Counted from the stretch's first letter, positions 29,740 to 39,409 are shown. The stretch: DNA of 64,000 bases from Nostoc sp. UHCC 0302 (GCF_038096175.1 NZ_CP151099.1:6984001-7048000); one strand, 5' to 3'. The notes: generated by a model from the letters alone, not told the origin. Numbers and translations: made by a program.

Positions 29740-30243
29740 CTATTGATTAGATTGTTGACGGCGTGAACGAGCATTTTCTCTGAACTGTTGGAGTTTTGCC
29801 TTTTGTTCAGGAGTTAAGATGGCTTGAATTTGTTGTTTCTCCGACTCTCTAAGTTGTCGCATTTGAGCTTTTTGTTGCTCTGTCAAATTCAAGTCAGCAA
29901 ATGGCTTTGCTCTACGGCGATATTGACCCGCTTGCTGGCCTGGTTGCTGACCTGCTTGCTGTCTAGCTTCCCGCCGTGCTTGACGCGCTTGTTTTGCAGC
30001 GTCCAATTTCGCTTTTTGTTCTGGGGTTAAAATCACTTCAAATTGACCGCGAAAACTCTGACGAATTTGCCGAATTTGGGTTTTTTGTGCTTCTGTTAGT
30101 CCCAACTCTTGCCAAGCACCTTTTTTCGGGACTTGCGCCACTTGCAGAGTTGAAGAGGTGGGTTGCGCTTGAACTGTAAAGGGAGTTGCTGTTAAAGTTA
30201 GGGCAATTGCTCCAGCTACTAATGATAATGCTTTGAGTTTCAT
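29740..30243 (-). CDS. Spy/CpxP-like LTxxQ protein
   Basis: A 167-residue periplasmic protein from the ATG at 30243 (MKLKALSLVAGAI), giving a signal peptide ending TVQA-Q; an upstream start at 30309 would hide it. Three LTxxQ motifs are visible (LTEAQKTQI, LTPEQKAKL twice, LTEQQKAQM), each followed by basic helices. Spy/CpxP relatives are periplasmic chaperones or stress sensors; cyanobacterial forms are poorly studied. The centre is a Gln/Arg-rich low-complexity spacer (ARREARQQAGQQPGQQ). Monocistronic and convergent with nothing nearby. Confidence 0.85.
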   Translation of the reverse strand: MKLKALSLVAGAIALTLTATPFTVQAQPTSSTLQVAQVPKKGAWQELGLTEAQKTQIRQIRQSFRGQFEVILTPEQKAKLDAAKQARQARREARQQAGQQPGQQAGQYRRRAKPFADLNLTEQQKAQMRQLRESEKQQIQAILTPEQKAKLQQFRENARSRRQQSNQ

Positions 30244-30490
30244 TTGTGATGTGGTGATTTTTCCTGTTTGGATGTCACCATCATAGGAACTTATCTCTAG
30301 TAACCACATGAGGAGAAAGTCACGGTTGTACCCATGACTTTAGTCATGACTTAATCATAACGAATTGGACTAGCCATTATATCTAAATTAGAGTAAATAT
30401 AAAAATATTGGAGCAGCAGATATCTCTATTTCATCACATTTTAACTGCGCCAAGATAGTTAGTATAAAAGCTTTAATAATCTCAAATACT

Positions 30491-31762
30491 ATGAGTCGTC
30501 GTCCGATTCTAATTAACAATCATCCCTTTCCATCTCTGCTGTATTTAGAGTGGATATTATTGGCAATCACTGCATTTACAGCATTTCTACCAGCTCCGTT
30601 GCCGCGATTACGTCTCAAGCCTTCAGACCTATCAATTTGTACTCTATTTACAAACTTATCAATTTGCACTATATTTCCTGACCTTTCAATTTATAGTCTA
30701 ACTCTTTTTGCTTTAATGGGGTTAAGATTACCTACTAATAATCATAGAAATAAAATAATTTACACAGCAATTGAATTTATATTAATTTTAATAACTGGAC
30801 TTTTTGGCGGAAGATTTGCTCGCCTGTTTCCTTTTCTTTACATAATTCTAGTTACTCGCAGTTGTCTGATTTTTCAATTGCCTGGGCGTTTGTTTGTTAC
30901 GATATTATCATTTATATTATCTTTGTTTACTACACAACTGAAATATCAGTTATTCAACTTTCAAGCATCCCCCCAGGCACAAGAACGTTTTAGATTTTTT
31001 AGTTTGAACTGGTCACTGGTATTTGGCTTAAGTTTGGTTTTTGTGTTGTTGATGATGAATGCAGTATTATCTGAACGACAGAGCCGAGAGAAGCTAGCTA
31101 TTGCTAATGAAAAACTCCGTCAATATGCCATGCAAATTGAAAATCAAGCTACTTTGGAAGAACGTAACCGTATTGCTCGTGAAATCCATGATTCATTAGG
31201 ACATTCTCTAACTGCTTTAAATCTGCAATTAGAAACTGCTTTAAAACTATGGCAATCTAATCCAACTAAGGCTCAAACATTTTTAGCAAGAGCAAAAGAA
31301 CTAGGTTCTAAGGCGCTGAAAGATGTTCGCCAATCTGTTTCTACTATGCGTTCTAATCCTTTACAAGAGCAATCTTTAGAACACGCGATCGCAATTCTTT
31401 CAGAAGATTTTCACCGCTCAAATGGTATATTACTAATTTGCCAAATTAATCTTGAAAATCCCCTACCACCTGAAATTAGTACCTCTATATACCGCATTAT
31501 TCAAGAATCGTTGACAAATATATCTAAACACGCAAATGCAACAGAAGTTAAACTGACACTCATGAGCATGAGAAGAAGTTTAAAATTGATAATTCAAGAT
31601 AATGGCAGAGGTTTTGATTTAAACCAAAATACTACTGGTTTCGGACTTCAAAGTATGCGCGATCGCACTTTAGCATTAGCAGGTGAGTTTATGATTAATA
31701 GCAATCCTGGTTCTGGTTGCCAAATTACAGTTGATATTCCCTTGACGAGGTTAAAACGATGA
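30491..31762 (+). CDS. NarL-family sensor histidine kinase
   Basis: A 423-residue kinase with about five membrane segments in residues 18-190, a short coiled linker, an HisKA_3 dimerisation domain with phospho-acceptor His233 ([12 protein letters not shown]) and an HATPase_c domain (N-box [14 protein letters not shown]1 box DNGRGF, G2 [10 protein letters not shown]). It phosphorylates the response regulator whose gene overlaps its stop by four bases. The sensor has no extracytoplasmic domain of size, suggesting membrane or intramembrane sensing. Oddity: a threefold LSICTLF-like micro-repeat at residues 47-71 between two membrane segments. Confidence 0.93.
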   Translation: MSRRPILINNHPFPSLLYLEWILLAITAFTAFLPAPLPRLRLKPSDLSICTLFTNLSICTIFPDLSIYSLTLFALMGLRLPTNNHRNKIIYTAIEFILILITGLFGGRFARLFPFLYIILVTRSCLIFQLPGRLFVTILSFILSLFTTQLKYQLFNFQASPQAQERFRFFSLNWSLVFGLSLVFVLLMMNAVLSERQSREKLAIANEKLRQYAMQIENQATLEERNRIAREIHDSLGHSLTALNLQLETALKLWQSNPTKAQTFLARAKELGSKALKDVRQSVSTMRSNPLQEQSLEHAIAILSEDFHRSNGILLICQINLENPLPPEISTSIYRIIQESLTNISKHANATEVKLTLMSMRRSLKLIIQDNGRGFDLNQNTTGFGLQSMRDRTLALAGEFMINSNPGSGCQITVDIPLTRLKR

Positions 31763-32424
31763 TTAAAGTTTTGCTTGTGGATGATCAAAGTTTAATTCGT
31801 CAAGGATTAAAAGCATTATTGGAACTAGAACCAGATTTAGAATTAGTAGGAGAAGCAGAAAATGGCGAGCAAGCAATTAGTTTAGTCGCCCAATTACAAC
31901 CAGATGTAGTGTTAATGGATATCAGAATGCCTGTAATGGATGGAGTTGCAGCTACAAGAGAAATTCAAAAGCATTTTCCTGGAACTAAAATTTTAGTATT
32001 GACGACTTTTGATGATGATGAATATGTGACAGCGGCACTTCAAAATGGCGCAATGGGCTATTTACTAAAAGATACACCCTCAGAAGAATTAGCTGTTGCT
32101 ATTCGTGCTGTTCATAAAGGGTACACGCAACTTGGCCCAGGAATAGTTAAAAAACTCTTGACTCAGTTTTCTAACAGTGAATTAACCCAGCCAACGCCTC
32201 CTGCACCACCTATTTTAGCTGAACTTACTCCTAGAGAGAAAGAAGTTTTACAGTTAATAGCTACAGGTGCTAGTAACCGCGAAATCGCTCAAGAACTCTA
32301 CATTTCTGAGGGGACAGTAAAAAATCATGTTACTAATATTTTAAATCGCTTGAATCTGCGCGATCGCACTCAAGCAGCTATTTTTGCAAATACATTTCTA
32401 TCCTATTTAAATGGACTTAAATAA
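31759..32424 (+). CDS. NarL/LuxR-type response regulator
   Basis: A 221-residue regulator overlapping the kinase gene by ATGA, so translationally coupled. The receiver domain (1-120) has acidic residues D8-D9, phospho-acceptor Asp54 (VLMDIRMP), Thr/Lys switch residues (LTTFDDD, LLKDT). The C-terminal LuxR-type HTH (about 152-215) is typical: [25 protein letters not shown]...VKNHVTNIL. It should bind DNA as a dimer after phosphorylation. Targets unknown; it may autoregulate. Confidence 0.95.
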   Translation: MIKVLLVDDQSLIRQGLKALLELEPDLELVGEAENGEQAISLVAQLQPDVVLMDIRMPVMDGVAATREIQKHFPGTKILVLTTFDDDEYVTAALQNGAMGYLLKDTPSEELAVAIRAVHKGYTQLGPGIVKKLLTQFSNSELTQPTPPAPPILAELTPREKEVLQLIATGASNREIAQELYISEGTVKNHVTNILNRLNLRDRTQAAIFANTFLSYLNGLK

Positions 32425-32447
32425 TTAGCAATTTATTGCTAATATGT

Positions 32448-32873
32448 CTATTTAAACAATTCCAAACATTCATTTTTTAAAACTCCTTTGATTACTTTTA
32501 TCTTTCTAAATGACTTAGCGATAACCTCTTCGCAAGATATATTAATTTGTGACTGATTTAGCGAAATTAAATCTTGAATTGAAGCACCATATACAATTTC
32601 TGATAAACCTGTCCAAATACAAGCCGTTGCACACATTGGGCAAGGTTCACCAGTTGTATATATGCTATAACCTTCTAAAGCAGGGTTTTTAATTTTAGCT
32701 GTTAAACTACGAATAACATTGATTTCCGCATGAGCTGATGGATCGCTATCTCTACTTACAGTATTATGAGCAGCGGCAACAACTTCGTTATCTTTAACAA
32801 TTACTGCACCGTAAGGAGCATCACCTTTTTTTGCTTCTGTTAATGCCAAGTTCATAAAATATTCTTGCTTCAT
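32448..32873 (-). CDS. Nucleoside/base deaminase (CMP/dCMP-type zinc fold)
   Basis: A 141-residue cytosolic zinc deaminase. Zinc motif HAE at 48-50 (His48 ligand, Glu50 proton shuttle) and PCPMC with Cys78 and Cys81. The MNLALTEAKKGDAPYGAVIVK start and W-T-G-L after the Cys motif resemble guanine deaminase/TadA-like enzymes; tRNA-specific TadA usually has a basic C-terminus, and here it is short, favouring a free-base or nucleoside substrate such as guanine. Convergent with the two-component operon. Confidence 0.88.
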   Translation of the reverse strand: MKQEYFMNLALTEAKKGDAPYGAVIVKDNEVVAAAHNTVSRDSDPSAHAEINVIRSLTAKIKNPALEGYSIYTTGEPCPMCATACIWTGLSEIVYGASIQDLISLNQSQINISCEEVIAKSFRKIKVIKGVLKNECLELFK

Positions 32874-32965
32874 AATTGACTTGAAATTTTAGAAGTATAC
32901 AGGATAATAGTATTGTATCGTCAATGTCATTTAAGCGAATGCATTGAAATGATTTCTGGATATAT

Positions 32966-33757
32966 ATGTTACTGAGTAGAGAACAAACAGAGTTTTACTT
33001 AACAGACCTAGAAACACCAATAGGTAAAGCAATTAATTTAACACTTGCTGCCTTAGTTCTAATATCATCAGTAATTTTTGTAGCAGAAACTTATAATATT
33101 CCTGATTCTGTTCGGTTCCAATTAGATGTAGTAGATACAGCGATAGTTATAATTTTCGTAGTAGAATATCTACTCCGCCTCTGGAGTGCAGAAAATAAAG
33201 TTAAGTATATTTTTAGCTTTTATGCAATTATTGACTTAATGGCAATTTTGCCATTTTTCTTAGGAGCAGTGGATATTCGATTTATTCGTCTACTCCGATG
33301 GTTTCGGATTTTACGCTTAATCAGGTTTATAGATAGAAAATTTTTATTCGCTAGTATCAGTACCGAAGATGGTATGATTTTTTCGCGAATTTTATTTACG
33401 TTGTTTGCAATTATTTTTATTTACTCTGGTTTAATTTATCAAGTAGAACATCCTGTTAATCGTGAAAAATTTGGTACGTTTTTAGATGCATTCTATTTCT
33501 CAGTTGTCACAATGACAACAGTAGGGTTTGGTGATGTTATTCCAATTTCTGAATTAGGTCGCTTACTAACAGTATTAATGATATTGACAGGAATTGCGTT
33601 GATTCCTTGGCAAGTGGGAGATTTAATAAAGCGACTGGTTAAAACTGCCAATCAGGTAGAAATAGTTTGTTTAAATTGTGGTTTGGCTTACCACGATATA
33701 GATGCTGGCTTTTGTAAAAGGTGTGGGGCTAAATTGCCTACCAGCCGAGTGGAGTAA
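32966..33757 (+). CDS. Voltage-gated-type potassium channel with C-terminal zinc ribbon
   Basis: A 263-residue six-segment channel. The S4 voltage sensor is visible as an Arg ladder (RFIRLLRWFRILRLIRF, about 105-121), and the pore filter is TVGFGD (TMTTVGFGDVIP, about 177-188). The K+ selectivity follows from TVGFGD. After S6 the C-terminus carries CLNCG...CKRCGAK (about 231-256), a two-CxxC zinc ribbon that could be a redox or metal-responsive gate; ordinary bacterial Kv channels lack it. Inner-membrane or thylakoid location. Monocistronic. Confidence 0.92.
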   Translation: MLLSREQTEFYLTDLETPIGKAINLTLAALVLISSVIFVAETYNIPDSVRFQLDVVDTAIVIIFVVEYLLRLWSAENKVKYIFSFYAIIDLMAILPFFLGAVDIRFIRLLRWFRILRLIRFIDRKFLFASISTEDGMIFSRILFTLFAIIFIYSGLIYQVEHPVNREKFGTFLDAFYFSVVTMTTVGFGDVIPISELGRLLTVLMILTGIALIPWQVGDLIKRLVKTANQVEIVCLNCGLAYHDIDAGFCKRCGAKLPTSRVE

Positions 33758-34632
33758 TATCATTTTTCACGTGAGTTAGATAAACCTCTCCCTGCCTTGA
33801 ACTAAAGTTCAAGTCTGTCCCTCTCCGACTCGCAGAGGGACAGGTTTTGCCTAGTAAAACCTCTTGGAGGTTGTTTTAAAAGTATTATTGCTAACGCAAA
33901 ATCTCCTAAACTTAACCCTTCCCTACAAGGGAATGGGGGTTTCAAAGCCTCTCTCCGTTTCGGGGAGAGGTTTGGAGAGGGGTTTTTATTATACTTTGAG
34001 ACTTTCCAAACATCCTCTTAGAGGTCTAACTTTAAGCTTAAGTTCACACGGTTAACAGTTGTACGCCCCTTCTTAATTGCAGACATATATTACTTCTATG
34101 TATGACACGCGTTTTCTGCAATTACCATAATTTCAGCCTGTTGGTATATGTGTATATTTGCTTGATCTATCTAAAGTAAGACAGTAGATTTTTTGATACA
34201 GCATACAATCCTCTTATTGTGCTTATGTTTCTTGTATAGCGATCGCTTCTCTGATTGGCGTTGGTGGAGGCGATCGCTTCTCTTTTATAAAACAAGCCGA
34301 GTTGGAGATTGCTAGCGAGGCTACCCTCAGCCGATAATTACGATAATTACAACACTCTTAGTCAATTTTTTCAGATTTTGGGATTGACTGTGGCTGTCAC
34401 AGCGTTTCCAGTACAGTCGCTCCCAAACTTTTACCAGCCATACTATCCAGTATTGACTTGGGGCAGCTGATTAATTTTGATTGTTACTTCCAAATCGTCT
34501 GTAATCATAGCTATTTCTAAAATCACATAGTTGTTACCATTACTTACTGCTTGCCCCTCCCATTGCCGCGTTACTGACAATTTGGGAATTGCTGTAGTAT
34601 TTGGCTGGCTTTTAGGAAACCTAGTTCTGTAG
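33758..34632. other. Gap with dispersed repeats and one unassigned open frame
   Basis: GTCCCTCTCC...AGAGGGAC hairpin near 33818-33842; CTTCCCTACAAGGGAATGGGGG and CTCTCTCCGTTTCGGGGAGAGG repeats at 33918-33985; two GCGATCGCTTCTCT direct repeats near 34240-34285. A minus-strand start-less open frame (34443-34632) is listed separately. Confidence 0.6.
34443..34632 (-). other. Open frame following the RHH gene (possible frameshifted extension)
   Basis: Directly behind the RHH stop, in another minus-strand frame, about 63 codons are open and end in TAG at 34443-34445. The translation looks protein-like (TRQWEGQAVSNGNNYVILE, ITDDLEVTIKINQLP). There is no ATG near its beginning; GAT GAC after TAG is its first codon, so it may be a second small gene with TTG start (34580) or the frameshifted tail of the RHH gene. 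Confidence 0.35.
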
Positions 34633-34842
34633 TCATCCTAACCCTTCACGCTTCTTACTTTTGGTTGAAGGAGCATTTCTTTGGGAAATTGGTAGATCCA
34701 GATCATTTTTGGCTAACCAATTCTCAATGAGTTCGGCTGTAACGTCAGACATATTGAGTCCTTTAAAAAAGCAAACTGTTTTAAACCTGTCTTTTGTTTC
34801 AGGCGATAGGTAAACCCTAATCGAAGCTTCTCCTTGTGCCAC
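34633..34842 (-). CDS. Small ribbon-helix-helix (CopG/Arc-like) DNA-binding protein
   Basis: A 69-residue protein from GTG at 34842, which has GGAG six bases upstream (an in-frame TTG at 34854 adds four residues). Residues 6-12 (ASIRVYL) form the DNA-contacting beta strand, followed by helices PETKDRFKTVCFFKGLNMSDVTAELIENWL, the usual RHH layout; the basic tail (KSKKR) is extra. Such repressors control plasmid copy number, toxin-antitoxin or small operons. The palindrome at 34922-34937 is 80 bp upstream, over its own and a divergent promoter, implying autoregulation. A plasmid origin for this gene is plausible. Confidence 0.75.
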   Translation of the reverse strand: MAQGEASIRVYLSPETKDRFKTVCFFKGLNMSDVTAELIENWLAKNDLDLPISQRNAPSTKSKKREGLG

Positions 34843-35575
34843 ACTATACTCCAACTAATGAACTTATTCACTAGTTTATTGGTGCAATGGTTAATAGAGA
34901 AAAATTATACATTGGTTGACTAATGCACTAGTGCATTGGTATAGTATCACCTATACCCAAAGAAAGACACACAACAAAGGCAATAGACGCCAGAAAGTGC
35001 CAGTGGGGGCAAACCAAATATCAAATAAGCGAGCCAAGTCAACATTGGCTTAAGTTGGCTCAATTAACGTAAAATCAACACTTACAGACAAAAATGAAAC
35101 GAGAACTATGGCTCTTAGCAGCTTTTGGTGATGATTGAGATGAATGTAGCGGTTAAGCTAAGCAGCACCCAAAAACAAGATTCAGTTGCTCTAACTAAAA
35201 TTTGACAAGACTCCAGATTATTTGCAAATAAACTACAAACAATACTTACAACCCACATCATTTGCAAATAGCTTATGAGCATTCTTGAGAAGCATTTTAG
35301 GCTTATTCATTCGGAAAATGTCAAGAAAAAATATTTCTTTTCATTGAATACATATGACTATGTGTAATAGTTTAGAACTGCTCAACTGATGGGCAATAAA
35401 GAAAGGCATCAGAGCCGACGTCTTTCGTGTAGTTTTATTAGCGTCCTAAACCTTGGAATTTACTGTATTCGCCGCCGAACACACCTGATGTTGAAACTGA
35501 GTTAGGAAATTGTAATTTGGTGTAAAAAGCTACTTTTCACCAAATAATTTATTTAAGATAGTTAGGAGCTTAGGT
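34843..35575. other. Leader region between the RHH operator and the first Rieske gene
   Basis: About 0.6 kb downstream of the plus-strand promoter. Only tiny frames occur (e.g. 14 codons from ATG 35094). GAGCCAAGTCAACATTGGCTTAAGTTGGCTC (35031 on) is an imperfect inverted repeat. Could be an untranslated leader or contain a separate promoter for the Rieske gene. Confidence 0.45.
34916..34945 (+). promoter_or_regulatory. Divergent promoter with palindromic operator AATGCACTAGTGCATT
   Basis: Plus strand: TTGACT (34916-34921), 18-bp spacer, TATAGT (34940-34945). The spacer begins with a perfect 16-bp palindrome (34922-34937). Minus strand: TATAAT at 34904-34909 drives the RHH gene and its -35 region overlaps the same palindrome. 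Half-sites CATTGGT recur nearby. Consistent with an RHH operator blocking both promoters. Confidence 0.6.
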
Positions 35576-36643
35576 GTGCTAAAAAACTTCTGGTATGCTT
35601 GTGAATTTAGCTTTGCTATTAGTAACCAGCCCAAGCAAATTGTGATGTTAAACCAAAGATTTGTCCTCTACCGGAATTCTCAAGGGCAAGTCATAGCGTT
35701 GAAAGACCAGTGTTCCCATCGTGGTGCAGCATTATCTATGGGCTGGGTTGAAAAAGATTGTCTCCGTTGTCCCTATCATGGATGGAAATTTCAAGCTGAT
35801 GGACAATGCATTGAAATTCCTTCCAATGCACCTGGAATACCTATCTCTAAAAGAGCTAATGTAAACAGTTATCCAGTACAAGAGAAATACGGTTTTATCT
35901 GGGTATTTTATGGAAATTTACCAGCAGAAGAACGCCCACCAATTCCACCCTTGCCAGAATATCAAGACCCAACTATGCATCCCATTTACTTGGAATATAA
36001 GATGCAAGCTAACTACACGCGGGTCATAGAAAATGCTCTTGATCCTGCCCATCTTTTTGCAGTTCATGCTAATTCTTTCGGAGCAGGATTTGCACAAGAT
36101 CCAAGAGTAGAAGATTATGTAATCCAAGATGAGAATTGGGGAATGAGTGCTAAAATTACATACAAAAATTACACCAAACCTAAAAATGGTGTATTTAAAT
36201 CTTTCTTTCGCCCAGCACGCACACAGCTAAATGCCAAGACTAGCTTTTATCTTCCCAACATAACTAAAATCGAGAGTGACTTTGGTCGTGGCAAAATGAT
36301 TAATTATGCTGTCCACATTCCTGTTAATGACAACACAACCATTAGTAAGCGGATTCAATTTCGCAATTTTTTTACCCACTCTTGGGCAGATAGCTTATTC
36401 GTAAAATTTCACCACAAAGTTGGTTTAGAAGATAGGTTGGTAACCGAGTCCCAATACCCAAAATTAATACCTGATACTTTATCAACAGAAGTTCATGTTC
36501 CTGCTGATGCTTTAACCCTTGCCTATCGTAAGCTTCGCCAAAAATATTTAGCAATGGGTTGGAATTTAAAAGCAAATGATAGCAATTCAGATAACTGTAG
36601 CCAAGAGCAAGCACAACCTTCTGACGTCTCGTTGATGAACTAA
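35576..36643 (+). CDS. Rieske [2Fe-2S] non-heme iron oxygenase (paralog 1)
   Basis: A 355-residue Rieske-type oxygenase of the PaO/CAO/vanillate O-demethylase class. The Rieske cluster ligands are Cys46-His48 (CSHRG) and Cys65-His68 (CPYHGW). The mononuclear iron site is N153-x2-D156-x2-H159-x4-H164 (NALDPAHLFAVH). The enzymes insert oxygen into, or demethylate, aromatic or tetrapyrrole substrates using electrons from ferredoxin; the substrate is not inferable. Starts at GTG after AGGAG-like sequence (TTAGGAGCTTAG). A paralog follows 320 bp downstream, then a HemF-like gene, suggesting a common pathway. Confidence 0.92.
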   Translation: MLKNFWYACEFSFAISNQPKQIVMLNQRFVLYRNSQGQVIALKDQCSHRGAALSMGWVEKDCLRCPYHGWKFQADGQCIEIPSNAPGIPISKRANVNSYPVQEKYGFIWVFYGNLPAEERPPIPPLPEYQDPTMHPIYLEYKMQANYTRVIENALDPAHLFAVHANSFGAGFAQDPRVEDYVIQDENWGMSAKITYKNYTKPKNGVFKSFFRPARTQLNAKTSFYLPNITKIESDFGRGKMINYAVHIPVNDNTTISKRIQFRNFFTHSWADSLFVKFHHKVGLEDRLVTESQYPKLIPDTLSTEVHVPADALTLAYRKLRQKYLAMGWNLKANDSNSDNCSQEQAQPSDVSLMN

Positions 36644-36963
36644 ATATACATACAGCAGCCTTAAATTATTTGTAAAAGCTCAAGATTTCTCTTGTTTTTT
36701 CTCTCTGCGCCTCTGCATGAGATTCTTTTAAGAAATATCAATACAGCAATTGCCAGGCACATGAAATACACCCTACCCGCGCTGTCGCGCACCCTCCCCT
36801 TACCAAGGGGAGGGTTGGGGAGGGGTTATTCTGTACCTCATTGGAGTCGAAACACTATAAGTAGAATAACCGTATTCCACAGCGCTATTTCACCAATCTA
36901 TTAGCCAAAATACAGAGAAAATTTGACTTAATTTACAACCAAAAATAATAGGAACTAATAACG
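36644..36963. repeat. Intergenic repeat between Rieske paralogs
   Basis: Contains CCCTCCCCTTACCAAGGGGAGGG (about 36790-36812), a palindromic dispersed repeat followed by TTGGGGAGGGG. Otherwise AT-rich; a promoter for paralog 2 could be here. Confidence 0.6.
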
Positions 36964-38016
36964 TTGAAAAACTTTTGGTATGCTTGTGAATTTAGTTCAG
37001 CTGTTACTAACAAGCCCAAGCAAATTGTGATATTAAATCAAAGATTTGTTCTTTACCGCAATTCTCAAGGACAAGTAATTGCTTTGAAAGATCAGTGTCC
37101 TCATCGTGGTGCAGCCTTGTCTTTAGGCTGGGTTGAACAAGGCTGTATCCGTTGTCCTTATCATGGATGGAAATTTCAAGCTGATGGAAAATGCATTGAA
37201 ATACCTTCCAATGGAACCGGAACACCTATTCCCAAAAGAGCTAGTGTAGACAGCTACCCAATAAAAGAAAAATATGGTTTTGTCTGGCTGTTTTATGGAG
37301 ATTTGCCAGCAGAAGAACGTCCTCCATTGCCAAATTTTCCAGAATACATGGTATCGACTATGCGTCCTGTTTATGATGAGGGCATAGATAATGCTAACTA
37401 TGCTCGACTCATGGAAGCTAATCTTGATTTTACTCATGTCATAGCAGTTCACAAGAAATCTTTTGGTCAGAGAATCCCAATCAACAAAACTATTAAGTAT
37501 AAAGTTGATAAATATGATTGGGGCGCAGTTGCTAAAGTCAAGTATGAATCCTTAAGTAACTCAAAAAGTTTGTTGAACTTTCTACTTGGTGGACGTCCAG
37601 AGTTAAACACAAGATTGACTTTATATCTCCCTAATGTTACCTTAGCGGAAATTAGCATAGGTAGAAATAATAGGTTTGATATCAAGTTCGGCATTTTAGT
37701 TGCTCACCTGCCGATTGATGACAAAACTACTTATGTTAAACGCGTTTTGTATCGCAATATTTTACCTCTCCCTTGGTTAGATGGATTTTTTAGGAAGCTT
37801 GACCACAAACTAGCCCAAGAGGACACAGTAGTGGTAGCTACTTTAGACTCTCAATCAATGCCCAAAATATCAGAAGAACTTCATGTTGCTGCTGATGCTT
37901 TAGATATTACTTTTCGTAAGTTTCTCCAAAAGCATTTAACTTCATCTTCTGTGTCTAACCGAAATGGTCACAATCACTTTATTGATGAATCCTCAGAATC
38001 TTTTCAAATAAGGTAA
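36964..38016 (+). CDS. Rieske [2Fe-2S] non-heme iron oxygenase (paralog 2)
   Basis: A 350-residue close paralog of the preceding protein; the first 125 residues are almost identical, then they diverge through the catalytic domain. Cluster ligands Cys45-His47 and Cys64-His67; iron-site Asp155, His158, His163 (NLDFTHVIAVH). Divergence in the substrate-binding half with conserved redox half suggests sequential or alternative substrates in one pathway. Start is TTG (AGGA at 36951). The unusually preserved N-terminal DNA identity suggests recent duplication or gene conversion. Confidence 0.92.
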   Translation: MKNFWYACEFSSAVTNKPKQIVILNQRFVLYRNSQGQVIALKDQCPHRGAALSLGWVEQGCIRCPYHGWKFQADGKCIEIPSNGTGTPIPKRASVDSYPIKEKYGFVWLFYGDLPAEERPPLPNFPEYMVSTMRPVYDEGIDNANYARLMEANLDFTHVIAVHKKSFGQRIPINKTIKYKVDKYDWGAVAKVKYESLSNSKSLLNFLLGGRPELNTRLTLYLPNVTLAEISIGRNNRFDIKFGILVAHLPIDDKTTYVKRVLYRNILPLPWLDGFFRKLDHKLAQEDTVVVATLDSQSMPKISEELHVAADALDITFRKFLQKHLTSSSVSNRNGHNHFIDESSESFQIR

Positions 38017-38327
38017 TCATCATGCACCCTTATTTGACTTATTTTCTTTACAGTACATGGGCAACTGGAAATTGAGAGTCTAAAGTTATCAACGTGAACG
38101 GAATATAGCTTTTAGCTAACAGAAATACGGCGTTGCTGAATAAAGATATGAAAAGTTCACGCAGAGATACAGTGAACCATTGCTGGGGGAAGGCTTTTCT
38201 TTGGAGCCACTGCGACTGCGGTCTTCTCCCAAAGGGGGAGGCTTCCGCCAACGCGGAGCGTCTCGTAGAGAAAGGGGTTTCAATTCAGTAAGACCGAAAA
38301 AAGACTTAATTAGTGTGAGGAGATAAT
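38017..38327. repeat. Repeat-rich spacer before the hemF-like gene
   Basis: Holds GGTCTTCTCCCAAAGGGGGAGGC and CGCGGAGCGTCTCGTAGAGAAAGG (38220-38277), GC-rich dispersed repeats related to those at 28310 and 28730. AGGAG at 38318-38322 is the ribosome site of the next gene. Confidence 0.6.
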
Positions 38328-39332
38328 ATGACCGATGTCCTAGAAAAACCAACGGCACAACAACCAAGAGTGCGTGGGGTAATCGATAAGATTTTTAGAC
38401 AGATGTTTGAGAATACTTGCGAAGCTCTTCAAGTCATAGATGGTAAGGATTTCCTCGAACAGTCTTGGACTCGTAACAACAAGGGTGTGTGGACGGTTGG
38501 TGAAAGTAGTGAGGACACCATATATATTGACCGCGCTCTGCACAATGGCAATGTCTTTGAAAAGGTGGGAGTCAATTATGTTGCAATAGAGGGTGAATTG
38601 CCTCCTGGAACGTCTTTTCAGCAATCAGGTGCGCTCCCGACAGCAATAGCAGATCAAATGACTAGCAGTAGATGCAACCGCTTCTTTGCCACGGGTTCTA
38701 GCTTTGTGATTCATCCCTATAACCCGATGGCTCCTACCGCTCATGTCAACTATCGCTATTTCCAGATTGGTAATGGTAGTCAACCTATTTATTGGTGGTT
38801 TGGTGGTGGTGCTGATCTCACACCGGCGTACCTTTTCGAGGAAGATGCAGTTCATTTTCATCAGGTACATAAAGAAGTTTGCGACAAGTACGATTCTTCC
38901 TATTACCACCGCTTTAAAAAGTCGTGTGACGAGTACTTTCACATCCCACACCGCGGTGAAAACCGAGGTATAGGTGGAATTTTCTTCGACCATCTTAATC
39001 AAGGTAATCCAGAAAAACTTCTTTCTTTTGTCACAAATTGTGCTGAGGCTTTTATCCCTGCCTATATGCCGATTGTAGAAAGACGCAAGGATATGAACTT
39101 TACTGAAGAAAACAAAAACTGGCAGCGGCTTGTGCGTGGACGTTATGCCGAGTTTATATTGTCGTGCGATCGCGGCATTCGTTTTGGTCTAGCAAGCGGT
39201 ATGGTTAAACAGCAAAGTGTGTTCAACTGTATGCCTCCTGCTGCTAGCTGGCAATATGACGACCAACCGATTCCTGGTAGTCAAGAAGCAATGCTCAGAG
39301 AAGTACTGAAGAATCCTCGTAATTGGTTATAG
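38328..39332 (+). CDS. hemF: Aerobic coproporphyrinogen III oxidase (HemF), divergent paralog
   Basis: A 334-residue member of the HemF family, which uses O2 to decarboxylate two propionates of coproporphyrinogen III to vinyls. Core signatures are present: NYRYFQIG, WWFGGGADLTPAYLFEEDAVHFH, KKSCDEYFHIPHRGENRGIGGIFFDHL-type region (split by short segments), RGRYAEFIL and the end LKNPRNWL. It differs from the housekeeping form in the N-terminal third (GVNYVAIEGELPPGTSF instead of GVNFS-type) and lacks the usual loop after FFDH. Location between two Rieske genes and an ATC-hydrolase-like gene argues for a specialised role, possibly on a modified tetrapyrrole; housekeeping function cannot be excluded. 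Confidence 0.85.
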   Translation: MTDVLEKPTAQQPRVRGVIDKIFRQMFENTCEALQVIDGKDFLEQSWTRNNKGVWTVGESSEDTIYIDRALHNGNVFEKVGVNYVAIEGELPPGTSFQQSGALPTAIADQMTSSRCNRFFATGSSFVIHPYNPMAPTAHVNYRYFQIGNGSQPIYWWFGGGADLTPAYLFEEDAVHFHQVHKEVCDKYDSSYYHRFKKSCDEYFHIPHRGENRGIGGIFFDHLNQGNPEKLLSFVTNCAEAFIPAYMPIVERRKDMNFTEENKNWQRLVRGRYAEFILSCDRGIRFGLASGMVKQQSVFNCMPPAASWQYDDQPIPGSQEAMLREVLKNPRNWL

Positions 39333-39409
39333 CTTTTTCAACTATTCAGAATTGATGACCACATTAATAAAGACGACTAACCATAAAAATTACGAAATTT
39401 AGCACTGAA

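Noticed and set aside
38340-39002. Minus-strand frames opposite the hemF-like gene
   Set aside because: Antisense to a well-supported gene; no motif.
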